Source: Streptomyces sp. WMMB 322 (lineage in GTDB: Bacteria > Actinomycetota > Actinomycetes > Streptomycetales > Streptomycetaceae). From it: a DNA stretch of 64,000 nt. This document shows, piece by piece, positions 52,747 through 61,400 of the stretch (the stretch's first letter is position 1; every line of letters begins with the position of its first letter). The stretch spans positions 62,001-126,000 of the forward strand of contig NZ_FMHI01000012.1 in NCBI RefSeq assembly GCF_900090145.1, written 5' to 3'. The translations under genes and the position numbers were made by a program. The notes beneath the pieces are model-generated. The model was given only the letters and a program-made list of their open reading frames with translations. It did no database searches and was not told the DNA's origin.

Positions 52747-55533
52747 GTGAAAAGTCGGCACGAGACCTGGCTGCGCCCACCGGGAGTGGACCCTGAAGAG
52801 GCGGCGGAGCTGCTGCTGCGCGATCTGCACAGCTCCCGGCGAGGGCTCTCGAGTGCCGAGGCCCGGCGGCGGCTGCATCAGTACGGGCCCAACGAGCTGC
52901 GACGTGCCCGCGGCCGGCGGTGGCCGGTTCAGCTGGCCCGCCAGCTCACCCACCCGCTGGCCCTGCTGCTGTGGCTGGCGGCCGCGCTGCTGCTGGCCGT
53001 GGGCTCCAAGGTGGTGGCCGCGGCGGTCGTGCTGATCATCCTGCTGAACGCCGCCTTCGCCTTCGTGCAGGAGTTGCAGGCCCAACGGGCGGTGGAGGCG
53101 CTCTCCCGGTACCTGCCGCAGCGCGCCAAGGTCCAGCGCGACGGCGAGCGGGTGGAGGTCGACGCGGTCGAACTGGTGCCGGGCGACATCGTCGTGATCG
53201 AGGAGGGCGACCGCATCGCGGCGGATGTGCGGCTGCTGGCGGGCGCGATCGAGACGGACATGTCGGCGCTGACGGGCGAGTCCGTCCCAGAGCTGCGCTC
53301 GGCCGCCCTCATGGACACGCAAGTGCCCGTGATGCAGGCTCACGATCTGGTCCTCAGCGGCGCCAACTGCACCGGGGGCGAAGCTCACGGAGTCGTGTTC
53401 GCCACCGGGATGACGACCGAACTGGGCCGTATCGCGGCGCTCTCCCAGCGCGTCAAGCAGGAAACGAGTCCGCTGGAGCGCCAGGTCCGGCGGGTGGCGT
53501 GGCTGATCGCGGCGGTCTCGGTGGTGCTGGCGCTGGCATTCGTGCCCCTCGCGGTCTTCGGGGCGCACCTGTCGCTGACCAACTCCGTGATCTTCGCTGC
53601 GGGACTGCTGGCGGGCATGGTCCCCGAGGGACTGCTGCCCGTGATCACGCTCGCCCTGGCGCTCGCCGTGCGGGCGCTGGCCGCCCGTGGTGCGCTGGTC
53701 AAACGGCTCAGCGCGGTGGAGACGCTCGGCTCGACGGACGTCATCTGCACCGACAAGACGGGCACGCTCACCGAGAACCGCATGCGTCCCGTGGCCGTGT
53801 GGACGCCGGCGGGACTCACGGGCCTGGAGCCGGAGCCCGGCGCGGGCGAGAGCCCCCGCCGGGACGGACCGGACCTCCGCGCCGCTGCCCGCATCGCCGC
53901 CGCCTGCAACAACGCCGACATCCGGCAGGACGACGAGCCCAGCGGCGACCCCACCGAGGTGGCCCTGCTGCTCGGGGCACAGGCACTGGGCGCCGACACG
54001 GACGCGGGCCGGCGGGAGGCCGCCCGCCGGTGGCAGTTCCACTTCGACCCCGAACTGAAGCTGATGTCGACCCTCGACCAGTGCGACGGCGACATCGTGG
54101 TGCACACCAAGGGCGCTCCCGAAGCGGTTCTGCCACGCTGCACGTCGATGCTGGACGAGCGCGGCACCCCCACCGCGCTGGACGACGACGGCCGCAGCCG
54201 CATCACCGTGCAGGCCGACGCCTTCGCCTCGGACGGGCTGCGCGTGCTGGCCCTGGCCCGACGCACCCTGCCGGCCGGGCGCCCGGCCCCGCACCGGCGG
54301 GAGGAGGCCGAGTACGACCTGTGCTTCGTCGCCCTCATGGCCCTGCTGGACCCGCCGCGAGCCGAGGTGGCCGACGCCGTCGCCGCATGCCGTACGGCCG
54401 GGATCCGCATCATCGTCATCACCGGCGACCACCCCCTGACCGCTGCGGCGATCGCCCGCCGGGTGGGTATCACCGGCGACCGTCCCCGCGTGGTGACCGG
54501 TGAAGAACTGGACCGCCTGCACGAGCACCGGATCGCCGAACTGACGAGCAGCGAACCGGAGATCATCTTCGCCAGGGCCTCGCCGGAGGCGAAGCTGCAC
54601 ATCGCCGACGCGCTGCAGAGCCAGGGTCACGTGGTGGCCATGACGGGCGACGGGGTCAACGACGCCCCCGCGCTGCACCGGGCGGACATCGGCGTGGCGA
54701 TGGGACGCTCCGGGACCGACGTGGCGCGTGAAGCGTCCACGATGGTCCTCACGGACGACAACTTCGCCTCGATCGTGGAGGCGGTGCGGGACGGACGCCG
54801 CATCTACGACAACGTCCGGAAGTTCATCGTCTACATCTTCACCCACTCCACTCCCGACGTGGTCCCGTTCCTGGTCTACGCCCTCGCCGGGGGACTCGTG
54901 CCGCTGCCACTGACGATCCTGCAGCTGCTCGCCTTCGACGTCGGGACCGAGACCCTGCCGGCACTGGCGCTCAGCCGGGAGAAGGCCGAACCCGGTCTCA
55001 TGCGGCGTCCCCCGCGTCCCCGCTCCGAAGGAGTCATCCGCACCCCCATGCTGCTGCGGGCCTGGCTCTTCCTCGGGGTGCTGGTGGCCGCCCTCCAGAT
55101 GGCGGGCTTCTTCTACGTCCTCGTGGAGGCCGGGTGGCATCCCGGCGATCCCACGGGCCCCGGCACGCCCCTGCACCACGCCTACCAGCAGGCCACCACC
55201 ATGACGCTGCTCGGGATGATCGCCGGTCAGGTCGGCACCGCGTTCGCCGTCCGGACCCAGCACGCCTCGCTGCGCTCCGTCGGCGTGCTGTCCAACCGGC
55301 CGCTCCTGGCCGGCATCGCGGGCGCACTCCTGCTCGCCGCGGTCTTCGTCTACGCGCCTCCCTTCCAGGCTCTGCTGGGGACGGCCGCGCTCCCCCCGAG
55401 CACCCTTCTGCTCCTGCTGCCCTACCCGTTCGTCGTGTGGGGAGCGGACGAACTGCGGCGGTACCTGATCCGTCGGCGCGAACGGACACGCGGCCGGAGG
55501 GCTCCGGCCGGCGGCGGCGCCCGGCCGGAGTGA
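52747..55533 (+). CDS. P-type cation-transporting ATPase, P2C-like
   Basis: 928 aa with about ten membrane spans. The N-terminal cation-ATPase domain is followed by the actuator loop ALTGESVPE, M4 VPEGLLPVITLAL, phosphorylation site D336 in CTDKTGTLTENRM, KGAPEAVLPRC in the nucleotide domain, and MTGDGVNDAPALHRADIGVAMG at the hinge. PEGLL, ETLGSTDVICTDKTGTLT and the M6 text FDVGTETLPALAL resemble Na,K/H,K-ATPases (PEGLL, IDLGTDMVPA) more than heavy-metal pumps. In M5 the usual SN..E is HS..D, so the transported ion is uncertain. GTG 52747 has no ribosome site and may be leaderless. No regulator or partner gene adjoins it. Confidence 0.9.
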   Translation: MKSRHETWLRPPGVDPEEAAELLLRDLHSSRRGLSSAEARRRLHQYGPNELRRARGRRWPVQLARQLTHPLALLLWLAAALLLAVGSKVVAAAVVLIILLNAAFAFVQELQAQRAVEALSRYLPQRAKVQRDGERVEVDAVELVPGDIVVIEEGDRIAADVRLLAGAIETDMSALTGESVPELRSAALMDTQVPVMQAHDLVLSGANCTGGEAHGVVFATGMTTELGRIAALSQRVKQETSPLERQVRRVAWLIAAVSVVLALAFVPLAVFGAHLSLTNSVIFAAGLLAGMVPEGLLPVITLALALAVRALAARGALVKRLSAVETLGSTDVICTDKTGTLTENRMRPVAVWTPAGLTGLEPEPGAGESPRRDGPDLRAAARIAAACNNADIRQDDEPSGDPTEVALLLGAQALGADTDAGRREAARRWQFHFDPELKLMSTLDQCDGDIVVHTKGAPEAVLPRCTSMLDERGTPTALDDDGRSRITVQADAFASDGLRVLALARRTLPAGRPAPHRREEAEYDLCFVALMALLDPPRAEVADAVAACRTAGIRIIVITGDHPLTAAAIARRVGITGDRPRVVTGEELDRLHEHRIAELTSSEPEIIFARASPEAKLHIADALQSQGHVVAMTGDGVNDAPALHRADIGVAMGRSGTDVAREASTMVLTDDNFASIVEAVRDGRRIYDNVRKFIVYIFTHSTPDVVPFLVYALAGGLVPLPLTILQLLAFDVGTETLPALALSREKAEPGLMRRPPRPRSEGVIRTPMLLRAWLFLGVLVAALQMAGFFYVLVEAGWHPGDPTGPGTPLHHAYQQATTMTLLGMIAGQVGTAFAVRTQHASLRSVGVLSNRPLLAGIAGALLLAAVFVYAPPFQALLGTAALPPSTLLLLLPYPFVVWGADELRRYLIRRRERTRGRRAPAGGGARPE
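55502..55530 (+). terminator. Hairpin at the 3' end of the ATPase gene
   Basis: A 10-bp stem (55502-55511 with 55521-55530) overlaps the last codons and ends just before the stop TGA. It may act in termination, although it may only reflect Gly/Ala/Pro-rich coding. Confidence 0.35.
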
Positions 55534-55611
55534 ACTCCGGCGAAACACGATCGCACGCAGCAGGAGGACTCCCGGCCGGCCTGCCCGGCTCCCGCGCCCG
55601 CGGCCCCCTCG

Positions 55612-55634
55612 CTGTCCGAGCCGTCTGCTATGAC
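55612..55634 (+). promoter_or_regulatory. Weak DNA-damage-type promoter candidate before priA
   Basis: CTGTCCGAG, eight bases, then TATGAC follows the spacing of the TTGTCRGTG-N8-TANNNT motif but matches only six of nine upstream positions and lacks the last T. TATGAC may simply be an ordinary -10 nine bases before the priA GTG. Confidence 0.3.
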
Positions 55635-55642
55635 TGAACGCT

Positions 55643-57793
55643 GTGAGCAGCGACAACGAGCAGGGGGAGCCCTCCGGTGAGGCGCCGGAGCAGCTTGCCC
55701 TGCTGCGGGAGACCGTGCGCAGGCGCAAGTCTCCGAAGGCGAAACCGCGCACATGGCGTGGTGCGGAGCTCGCCTCGGAGCTGCCCGTGGCGCGTGTGCT
55801 GGTCGACAAGGGCCTGGTGCACCTCGACCGCTACTTCGACTACGCGGTGCCCGCCGCCATGGACGAAGAGGCTCAGCCCGGTGTGCGGGTGCGGGTGCGC
55901 TTCGGCGCCGGCGAGAAGGAGGGCCGGCGCGAGGGCGGCAGGCTGATCAACGGTTTCGTCGTGGAGCGGGTGGCCCGCAGCGACTACCCGGGCGCCCTCG
56001 CTCCCATCGCGCAGGTGCTCTCGCCGGAGCGTGTGCTCACGCCCCAGCTGCTGCGGCTGTGCCGCGCCGTCGCGGACAGGTACGCGGGATCGCTCGCGGA
56101 CGTCGTGCAGTTGGCGGTGCCGCCACGCATGGCGCGGGCGGAGAAGCGGCCCTCCCCGGAGCCGCAGCCGCCGCCGGAGCCGCCCGCACCGGGGAGCTGG
56201 GAGCGGTACGCGGAGGGCCCCGCATTTCTGGGCGCCCTGGCCGGCGGAGGGAACCCCCGCGCCGTCTGGACGGCGCTGCCCGGTCCGCACTGGCCCGGCG
56301 AACTGGCGCGTGCGGTCGGGTCCGCGCTCGCTTCCGGGCGGGGTGCCCTTGCGGTGCTGCCCGACGGACGCGCGGCGCAGCGGGTCGATGCCGCGCTGAC
56401 CTCGCTGCTCGGCGAGGGGCAGCACGTGCTGCTGACCGCCGGGGCCGGCCCCGAGGAGCGCTACACGCGCTGGCTGGCGGTCAAGAGAGGATCGGTACGT
56501 GCCGTGGTGGGGACCCGGGCGGCGATGTTCGCGCCCGTGGCAGATCTGGGCCTGGCCGTCCTGTGGGACGACGGGGACGCGGCCCACAGCGACGACCACG
56601 CACCCCAGCCGCACGCGCGTGAAGTGCTGCTCCAGCGCGCCGTCACGGAGGACGCGGCCTTCCTGCTCGGCGGGCACAGCTGCACCGTGGAGGCGGCGCA
56701 GATCGTCGAGTCCGGGTGGGCGAGGCCCGTCGAGGCCGACCGGGAGACCCTGCGCAGGACGGCGCCGCTGATCCGCACGGTCGGCGAGTTCGACGAGGCA
56801 CGCGACGCCGCGGCGCGCACGGCACGGCTGCCGAGCCTCGCCTGGAACACGGCCCGCAAAGCGCTGGAACGGGGCCCCGTGCTGGTGCAGGTGCCCCGGC
56901 GCGGCTACGTACCCGGCCTGGCGTGCGAACAGTGCCGCGCTCCCGCACGGTGTGCCCACTGCGCGGGCCCGCTCGAGGCGCTGGAGGAAGGCGCCGTGCT
57001 GCGCTGCGGGTGGTGCGCCCGCGAGGCACCCGACTGGCACTGTGCCCAGTGCGGCGGCACACGGGTGCGCGGCCGGGTCTTCGGGGCGCGGCGCACGGCC
57101 GAGGAGCTGGGGCGGGCCTTTCCGTCGGTGCCGGTGCGTACGTCGGGGCGTGACCATGTGCTGGACAGCGTTCCCGGCGCCCCGGCGATCGTCGTCTCCA
57201 CGCCGGGCGCGGAACCCGTCGCGGAGGGCCCCGGTTATGCGGCGGCGCTGTTGCTGGACGGCTGGGCGCTGCTGGGCCGCCCCGATCTGCGGGCCGGGGA
57301 GGAGGCGCTGCGCAGATGGCTCTCGGCCGCCGCGCTCGTACGGCCCGGGGGCGAGGGTGAGGAGGTGGAGGGCACGGTGCTGGTCGTGGCCGAGCCCGCT
57401 CTGCGTCCGGTTCAGGCTCTCGTGCGCTGGGACCCGGCGGGCTTCGCGGTGCGTGAGCTCGCGGACCGCGCGGAGCTCGGCTTCCCTCCGGTCGCGAGGA
57501 TGGCGTCGGTGAGCGGAAGGGCCGAGGCCGTGGACGGGCTGCTTTCCCAGGCCCGGCTGCCCGGGGACGCCGAGGTCCTCGGCCCGGTGCCGGTCCCCGT
57601 GATCGAGCCGGGCCGGCCGCGCCGCCCCGGGGATCCGCCGGCGGGGGAGGAGTGGGTACGTGCGCTGGTGCGGGTGCCCCAGGGCTCGGGTGCGGCGATG
57701 GCGTCGGCGCTGAAGACGGCGCATGTGGCGCGGCTGACGCGGCGCGAGGGGACGCCGGTGTGGATCCGCGTGGACCCGCTGGACATCGGCTGA
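55643..57793 (+). CDS. priA: Replication restart protein PriA, ATPase-degenerate form
   Basis: 716 aa. The N-terminal DNA-binding domain (RVLVDKGLVHLDRYFDYAVP, about 48-67) and the eight-cysteine zinc region (about 420-480, in CEQCRAPARCAHC and CGWCAREAPDWHCAQC) are preserved. The helicase core is not: the expected Walker A GxxGxGKT is replaced by ALPGPHWPGEL and the DExH box by WDDGDAAHSD. Loss of these motifs is known for actinobacterial PriA, which presumably acts as a structural primosome protein without helicase activity. GTG 55643 lacks a ribosome site. Confidence 0.92.
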   Translation: MSSDNEQGEPSGEAPEQLALLRETVRRRKSPKAKPRTWRGAELASELPVARVLVDKGLVHLDRYFDYAVPAAMDEEAQPGVRVRVRFGAGEKEGRREGGRLINGFVVERVARSDYPGALAPIAQVLSPERVLTPQLLRLCRAVADRYAGSLADVVQLAVPPRMARAEKRPSPEPQPPPEPPAPGSWERYAEGPAFLGALAGGGNPRAVWTALPGPHWPGELARAVGSALASGRGALAVLPDGRAAQRVDAALTSLLGEGQHVLLTAGAGPEERYTRWLAVKRGSVRAVVGTRAAMFAPVADLGLAVLWDDGDAAHSDDHAPQPHAREVLLQRAVTEDAAFLLGGHSCTVEAAQIVESGWARPVEADRETLRRTAPLIRTVGEFDEARDAAARTARLPSLAWNTARKALERGPVLVQVPRRGYVPGLACEQCRAPARCAHCAGPLEALEEGAVLRCGWCAREAPDWHCAQCGGTRVRGRVFGARRTAEELGRAFPSVPVRTSGRDHVLDSVPGAPAIVVSTPGAEPVAEGPGYAAALLLDGWALLGRPDLRAGEEALRRWLSAAALVRPGGEGEEVEGTVLVVAEPALRPVQALVRWDPAGFAVRELADRAELGFPPVARMASVSGRAEAVDGLLSQARLPGDAEVLGPVPVPVIEPGRPRRPGDPPAGEEWVRALVRVPQGSGAAMASALKTAHVARLTRREGTPVWIRVDPLDIG

Positions 57794-57809
57794 GCCGCCG
57801 CCCCGCCGT

Positions 57810-57835
57810 GCCGGGCGGAGATGACACCGCCCGGC
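57810..57835. terminator. Hairpin between convergent priA and HTH genes
   Basis: A 9-bp perfect stem (57810-57818 with 57827-57835) with an eight-base loop, placed 16 nt after priA and 47 nt from the stop of the minus-strand gene. Confidence 0.5.
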
Positions 57836-57882
57836 GGCGTACGGAACGCGCACCGGGCGGTGTGGCAACGGCCGTGGAGGAG

Positions 57883-58482
57883 TCAGCCGTTGCGAGGGCC
57901 GGGTAGGGCCCCCGGTCTGTGATCGCGGTCGCGCCCGGGCTGGCCGGGTACGGGACGTGAGGCGGGCAGCGAGCCTGCCGACGCGGCGGTCCGGGCCGGA
58001 GCACCCGGAGGGGCGGTGGCTGCGGACGGGAGCGCGTTCGCGCTGCGGGCCGCAGCCGGCAACGCCGGCACGGCGTCGGGCGAGGAGGGCGCATCGGCGG
58101 ACTGCCCGCCCGCCTCGGCCAGTTCACGTGAGGCGTTGCGGCGCGATCCGTAACGGCGGTGCACCGCCTGCTTGGTGACTCCGAGGGCGGACCCCACCGC
58201 GTCCCATGAGAATCCCAGCGACCGGTCGAAGTCCACCGCGGCGGTGACCAGCGTCTCGACGCTGTCCCGCAGTTCCTGGGCGAGCCGCACCGTGGGGGCG
58301 GGAGCACGTCCGTAGACGACGAAGCCCGCGGACGGAGCTGACCGCCGGGGGCGGTAGACGTTGCCGAGTTGGGCGGTGAGGGTACGCAGCGCGTCCACCT
58401 GGCGGCGGACCCGCTCGATGTCCCGTACCAGCAGGTGCAGGCTGGCCCTCGCCTGGGCGTCGTGGGTTGCGTGGTCGGCCAT
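57883..58482 (-). CDS. Helix-turn-helix protein of unknown function
   Basis: 199 aa. A basic helical N-terminus (about 10-45, HLLVRDIERVRRQVDALRTL) leads to a helix-turn-helix at about 90-113 (GFSWDAVGSALGVTKQAVHRR), of the sigma-region-4-like type in which the protein recognises DNA with the VTKQAVHRR helix. The C-terminal 80 residues are Ala/Pro/Ser-rich and probably disordered. No ligand domain is present. ATG 58482 is preferred over TTG 58488 because GAGAGG lies seven bases upstream. An inverted repeat GGTCAA-N6-TTGACC sits 56 bp upstream. Confidence 0.75.
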   Translation of the reverse strand: MADHATHDAQARASLHLLVRDIERVRRQVDALRTLTAQLGNVYRPRRSAPSAGFVVYGRAPAPTVRLAQELRDSVETLVTAAVDFDRSLGFSWDAVGSALGVTKQAVHRRYGSRRNASRELAEAGGQSADAPSSPDAVPALPAAARSANALPSAATAPPGAPARTAASAGSLPASRPVPGQPGRDRDHRPGALPGPRNG

Positions 58483-58537
58483 GAACAAGCCTCTCGAACC
58501 GTCTTGCAGGGGATAGGAGCCGCGAACGGCTCGTTTC

Positions 58538-58555
58538 GGTCAATATGACTTGACC
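58538..58555. promoter_or_regulatory. Inverted repeat upstream of the HTH gene (operator candidate)
   Basis: GGTCAA and TTGACC are perfect inverted repeats spaced six bases apart in the 260-nt divergent gap between the HTH gene and fmt. Each half also looks like a -35 element. A second small hairpin, GAGCCG/CGGCTC, lies at 58517-58532. Confidence 0.45.
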
Positions 58556-58670
58556 AACGCGGTAACAGCGGCCCGGGTCACGCCCGGCCGGGGCGTTGTT
58601 GGGAGGGGAGGGGTGCGCGGGGGCCCGTACGCCCCCTCTGGCGGCGGAAAGTGACGGAACGTGAGGACCG

Positions 58671-58676
58671 TAGACT
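58671..58676 (+). promoter_or_regulatory. Possible -10 of the fmt promoter
   Basis: TAGACT lies 66 nt before the fmt ATG. GTGACG (58651-58656) would be only 14 bp away, so the -35 is unclear. Confidence 0.35.
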
Positions 58677-58742
58677 GGCGCGTCGTCGTCCGCGGCGGCG
58701 CAGGACGCGGCGCCGTTGCAATGTGAGAGGTGTTCCCCACCG

Positions 58743-59714
58743 ATGAAGCTGGTCTTCGCAGGTACCCCCGAGGTCGCCGTGCCCGCGCTCGACGCACTGA
58801 TCGCCTCGGAGCGGCACGAGGTGGCAGCCGTGGTGACGCGGCCCGACGCCCGCGCGGGACGCGGACGCCGGCTGGTGCCCAGTCCCGTCGCACAGCGGGC
58901 GGAGGAGGCGGGCATCGAGGTCCTCAAGCCGGCGCGGCCACGGGAGGAGGACTTCCTCGCCAGGCTCCGCGAGATCGCGCCTGACTGCTGCCCCGTCGTC
59001 GCGTACGGGGCGCTGCTGCCGCGAGTCGCGCTCGACGTGCCCGCCCGCGGCTGGGTCAACCTGCATTTCTCGCTGCTTCCCGCCTGGCGCGGCGCGGCGC
59101 CGGTGCAGCACGCGGTACTGGCCGGCGACGGGATGACCGGCGCCAGCACGTTCCTCATCGAGGAGGGCCTGGACTCCGGGCCCGTGTACGGCGTGATCAC
59201 GGAGAAGGTGCGCGAGACCGACACCAGCGGCGACCTGCTCACCCGTCTCGCCTTCGCGGGCGCCGGGCTGCTCGCCGCCACCATGGACGGGATCGAGGAC
59301 GGCACGCTGCGGGCGGTTCCGCAGCCCGAGGAGGGCGTCTCGCTCGCACCCAAGCTGGAGGTCGAGGACGCCCGCGTCGACTGGACGGCGCCGGCGCTGC
59401 GGGTGGACCGGCTCGTGCGGGGCTGCACGCCCGCGCCGGGCGCATGGACGCTCTTCCGCGGAGAGCGGCTGAAGATCCGGTCGCTGACGCAGCACCCGGA
59501 ACACCCTGTTCCCGGCGGCGACGGCGGCGGCACCGCCGGAGACGGCGGCCCGGGCCCGGGCGAACTGCTCGCGAACAAGAACTCCGTGTGGGTGGGCACC
59601 GGTTCGCACCCCGTCGAACTGCTGTGGGTGCAGCCGCAGGGCAAGAGGCCGATGACAGCGGCGGACTGGGCACGCGGAGTACGCGTCGGCGACGGCGAGC
59701 GCCTGGGGGAGTAG
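58743..59714 (+). CDS. fmt: Methionyl-tRNA formyltransferase
   Basis: 323 aa. It formylates initiator Met-tRNA with 10-formyl-THF. The Rossmann start KLVFAGTPEVAVPALDAL, the catalytic NLHFSLLPAWRGAAPV and the Asp region of SGPVYGVI are present. The C-terminal OB domain (about 205-323) carries an unusual Gly-rich insertion (GGDGGGTAGDGGPGPG). ATG 58743 follows GAGAGG. rsmB lies 205 nt downstream. Confidence 0.95.
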   Translation: MKLVFAGTPEVAVPALDALIASERHEVAAVVTRPDARAGRGRRLVPSPVAQRAEEAGIEVLKPARPREEDFLARLREIAPDCCPVVAYGALLPRVALDVPARGWVNLHFSLLPAWRGAAPVQHAVLAGDGMTGASTFLIEEGLDSGPVYGVITEKVRETDTSGDLLTRLAFAGAGLLAATMDGIEDGTLRAVPQPEEGVSLAPKLEVEDARVDWTAPALRVDRLVRGCTPAPGAWTLFRGERLKIRSLTQHPEHPVPGGDGGGTAGDGGPGPGELLANKNSVWVGTGSHPVELLWVQPQGKRPMTAADWARGVRVGDGERLGE

Positions 59715-59919
59715 CGGCCGGGCGGGGTCGGCTGCCGGCGGAAGGCACACCGGGCGCCGGCGTCCGCGGTGCGTCGGGCGCCGGCGGGCGGCCCCTCCCG
59801 TATCCGCCGCGCCACCGGGGCGGGCGTACGCTGGCAGCACCTCTGCCGGCACCGCCGGCCCGTGAACCCCGGCCGCACGGCCGGACACCTCGTCATCGCA
59901 GCACCGGAGCACCTTCCCC

Positions 59920-61374
59920 GTGAGCAATAGGCCGCGCCGCCCTTCCAAGCCGTACCGCCGCCCCCGCAAGGACCCCGTCCGCATCCTCGCCTTCGAGGCA
60001 CTGCGCGCCGTCGACGAGCGCGACGCCTACGCGAACCTCGTACTGCCGCCGCTGCTGGACAAGGCCCGCGCCAAGGGGGAGTTCGACGCCCGGGACGCGG
60101 CGCTGGCCACCGAACTGGTCTACGGCACCCTGCGGTGGCAGGGCACCTACGACGTGATCATCGCCGAGTGCGTCGACCGGCCGCTGCGCGACGTCGACCC
60201 TCCCGTGCTGGACGTGCTCGCGCTCGGTGCCCACCAGCTGCTGGGCACCCGCATCCCCACGCACGCCGGGGTCAGCGCCACGGTCGAACTCGCCCGCGTC
60301 GTACTGGGCGACGGTCGCGCCAAGTTCGTCAACGCCGTGCTCCGCAAGATCGCCGCCGAGGACCTGGACGGCTGGCTGGAGAAGGTCGCCCCCGCCTACG
60401 ACGCGGACCCCGAGGAGCATCTGGGCATCCGCCATGCGCATCCGCGGTGGATCGTCTCCGCGCTGTGGGACGCGCTCGGCGGCGGCAGCGCCGGCATGGA
60501 GGAACTTCTCGAGGCGGACAACGAGCGGCCCGAGGTCACGCTCGTCGCCCGTCCCGGCCGGGCCACCCCCGGCGAACTGCTCACCGGCGACGCAGTGCCG
60601 GGACGCTGGTCGCCGTACGCGGTGCGGCTCGCCGAGGGCGGCGACCCGGGAGAGGTGCAGGCCGTGCGGGAAGGACGCGCCGGCGTGCAGGACGAGGGCA
60701 GTCAGCTGGTCGCCCTCGCCCTGGCGGCCGCTCCGCTGGCGCCCGCCGGCGCAGGTAACGGCGGAGCGCAGGCGGCGGTCCGGGACGAGCTGTGGCTGGA
60801 CGGATGCGCCGGGCCCGGCGGCAAGGCGGCGCTGCTCGCCGCCCTCGCCGCGCAGCGCGGGGCCCGGCTGGTCGCCGCAGAGAAGCAGCCCCACCGTGCG
60901 GGGCTCGTGAGCCGGGCGCTGGAAGGCAACCCGGGCCCGTACGCCGTGGTGACGGCGGACTCGACAAGGCCCGCCTGGCGGCCCGGCACCTTCGACCGGG
61001 TCCTCGTCGACGTGCCGTGCACCGGGCTGGGGGCGCTGCGCCGCCGGCCCGAGGCCCGCTGGCGGCGGCGGCCGGAGGACGTGCCCGGGTTCGCGCCGCT
61101 GCAACGGAATCTGCTGCGGCAGGCACTGCACGCGGTGCGTGCGGGCGGGGTCGTCGGCTACGCGACGTGCTCGCCGCACCCGGCGGAGACCCGGGCCGTG
61201 GTGGACGACCTGATCAAGGAGACCGGGGCCGAACTCCTCGACGCCCGCCCGCTGTTGCCGGACATGCCCGGCCTCGGTGACGGCCCCGACGTCCAGCTCT
61301 GGCCGCACCTGCACGGCACCGACGCGATGTACCTGGCGCTGCTGCGGCGCACGGACGCAGCGAACGGCGCGTGA
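59920..61374 (+). CDS. rsmB: 16S rRNA cytosine-C5 methyltransferase RsmB
   Basis: 484 aa. An N-terminal NusB-like domain (about 20-160, RILAFEALRAVDERDAYANL) is followed by the RsmB methyltransferase domain: SAM loop LDGCAGPGGKAALLAAL, DVPCTGLGALRRRPEARW with the release cysteine, and ATCSPHPAETRAVV with the catalytic cysteine (more usually TCSxxxxE). It modifies C967 of 16S rRNA in E. coli numbering. GTG 59920; the first 20 residues are Arg/Pro-rich. The ribosome site is weak. Confidence 0.93.
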   Translation: MSNRPRRPSKPYRRPRKDPVRILAFEALRAVDERDAYANLVLPPLLDKARAKGEFDARDAALATELVYGTLRWQGTYDVIIAECVDRPLRDVDPPVLDVLALGAHQLLGTRIPTHAGVSATVELARVVLGDGRAKFVNAVLRKIAAEDLDGWLEKVAPAYDADPEEHLGIRHAHPRWIVSALWDALGGGSAGMEELLEADNERPEVTLVARPGRATPGELLTGDAVPGRWSPYAVRLAEGGDPGEVQAVREGRAGVQDEGSQLVALALAAAPLAPAGAGNGGAQAAVRDELWLDGCAGPGGKAALLAALAAQRGARLVAAEKQPHRAGLVSRALEGNPGPYAVVTADSTRPAWRPGTFDRVLVDVPCTGLGALRRRPEARWRRRPEDVPGFAPLQRNLLRQALHAVRAGGVVGYATCSPHPAETRAVVDDLIKETGAELLDARPLLPDMPGLGDGPDVQLWPHLHGTDAMYLALLRRTDAANGA

Positions 61375-61400
61375 GCTGAGGCGCAGCGCCGGATCTCAGC
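61375..61400. terminator. Compact hairpin between convergent rsmB and the crotonase gene
   Basis: GCTGAG (61375-61380) pairs with CTCAGC (61395-61400), with GC-rich pairing between. It starts right at the rsmB stop and includes the stop of the minus-strand gene. Confidence 0.4.

Noticed and set aside
58485..58500. GGTTCGAGA on the minus strand, resembling a tRNA T-loop
   Set aside because: No acceptor, D-arm or anticodon stem can be formed around it; it contains the ribosome site of the HTH gene.
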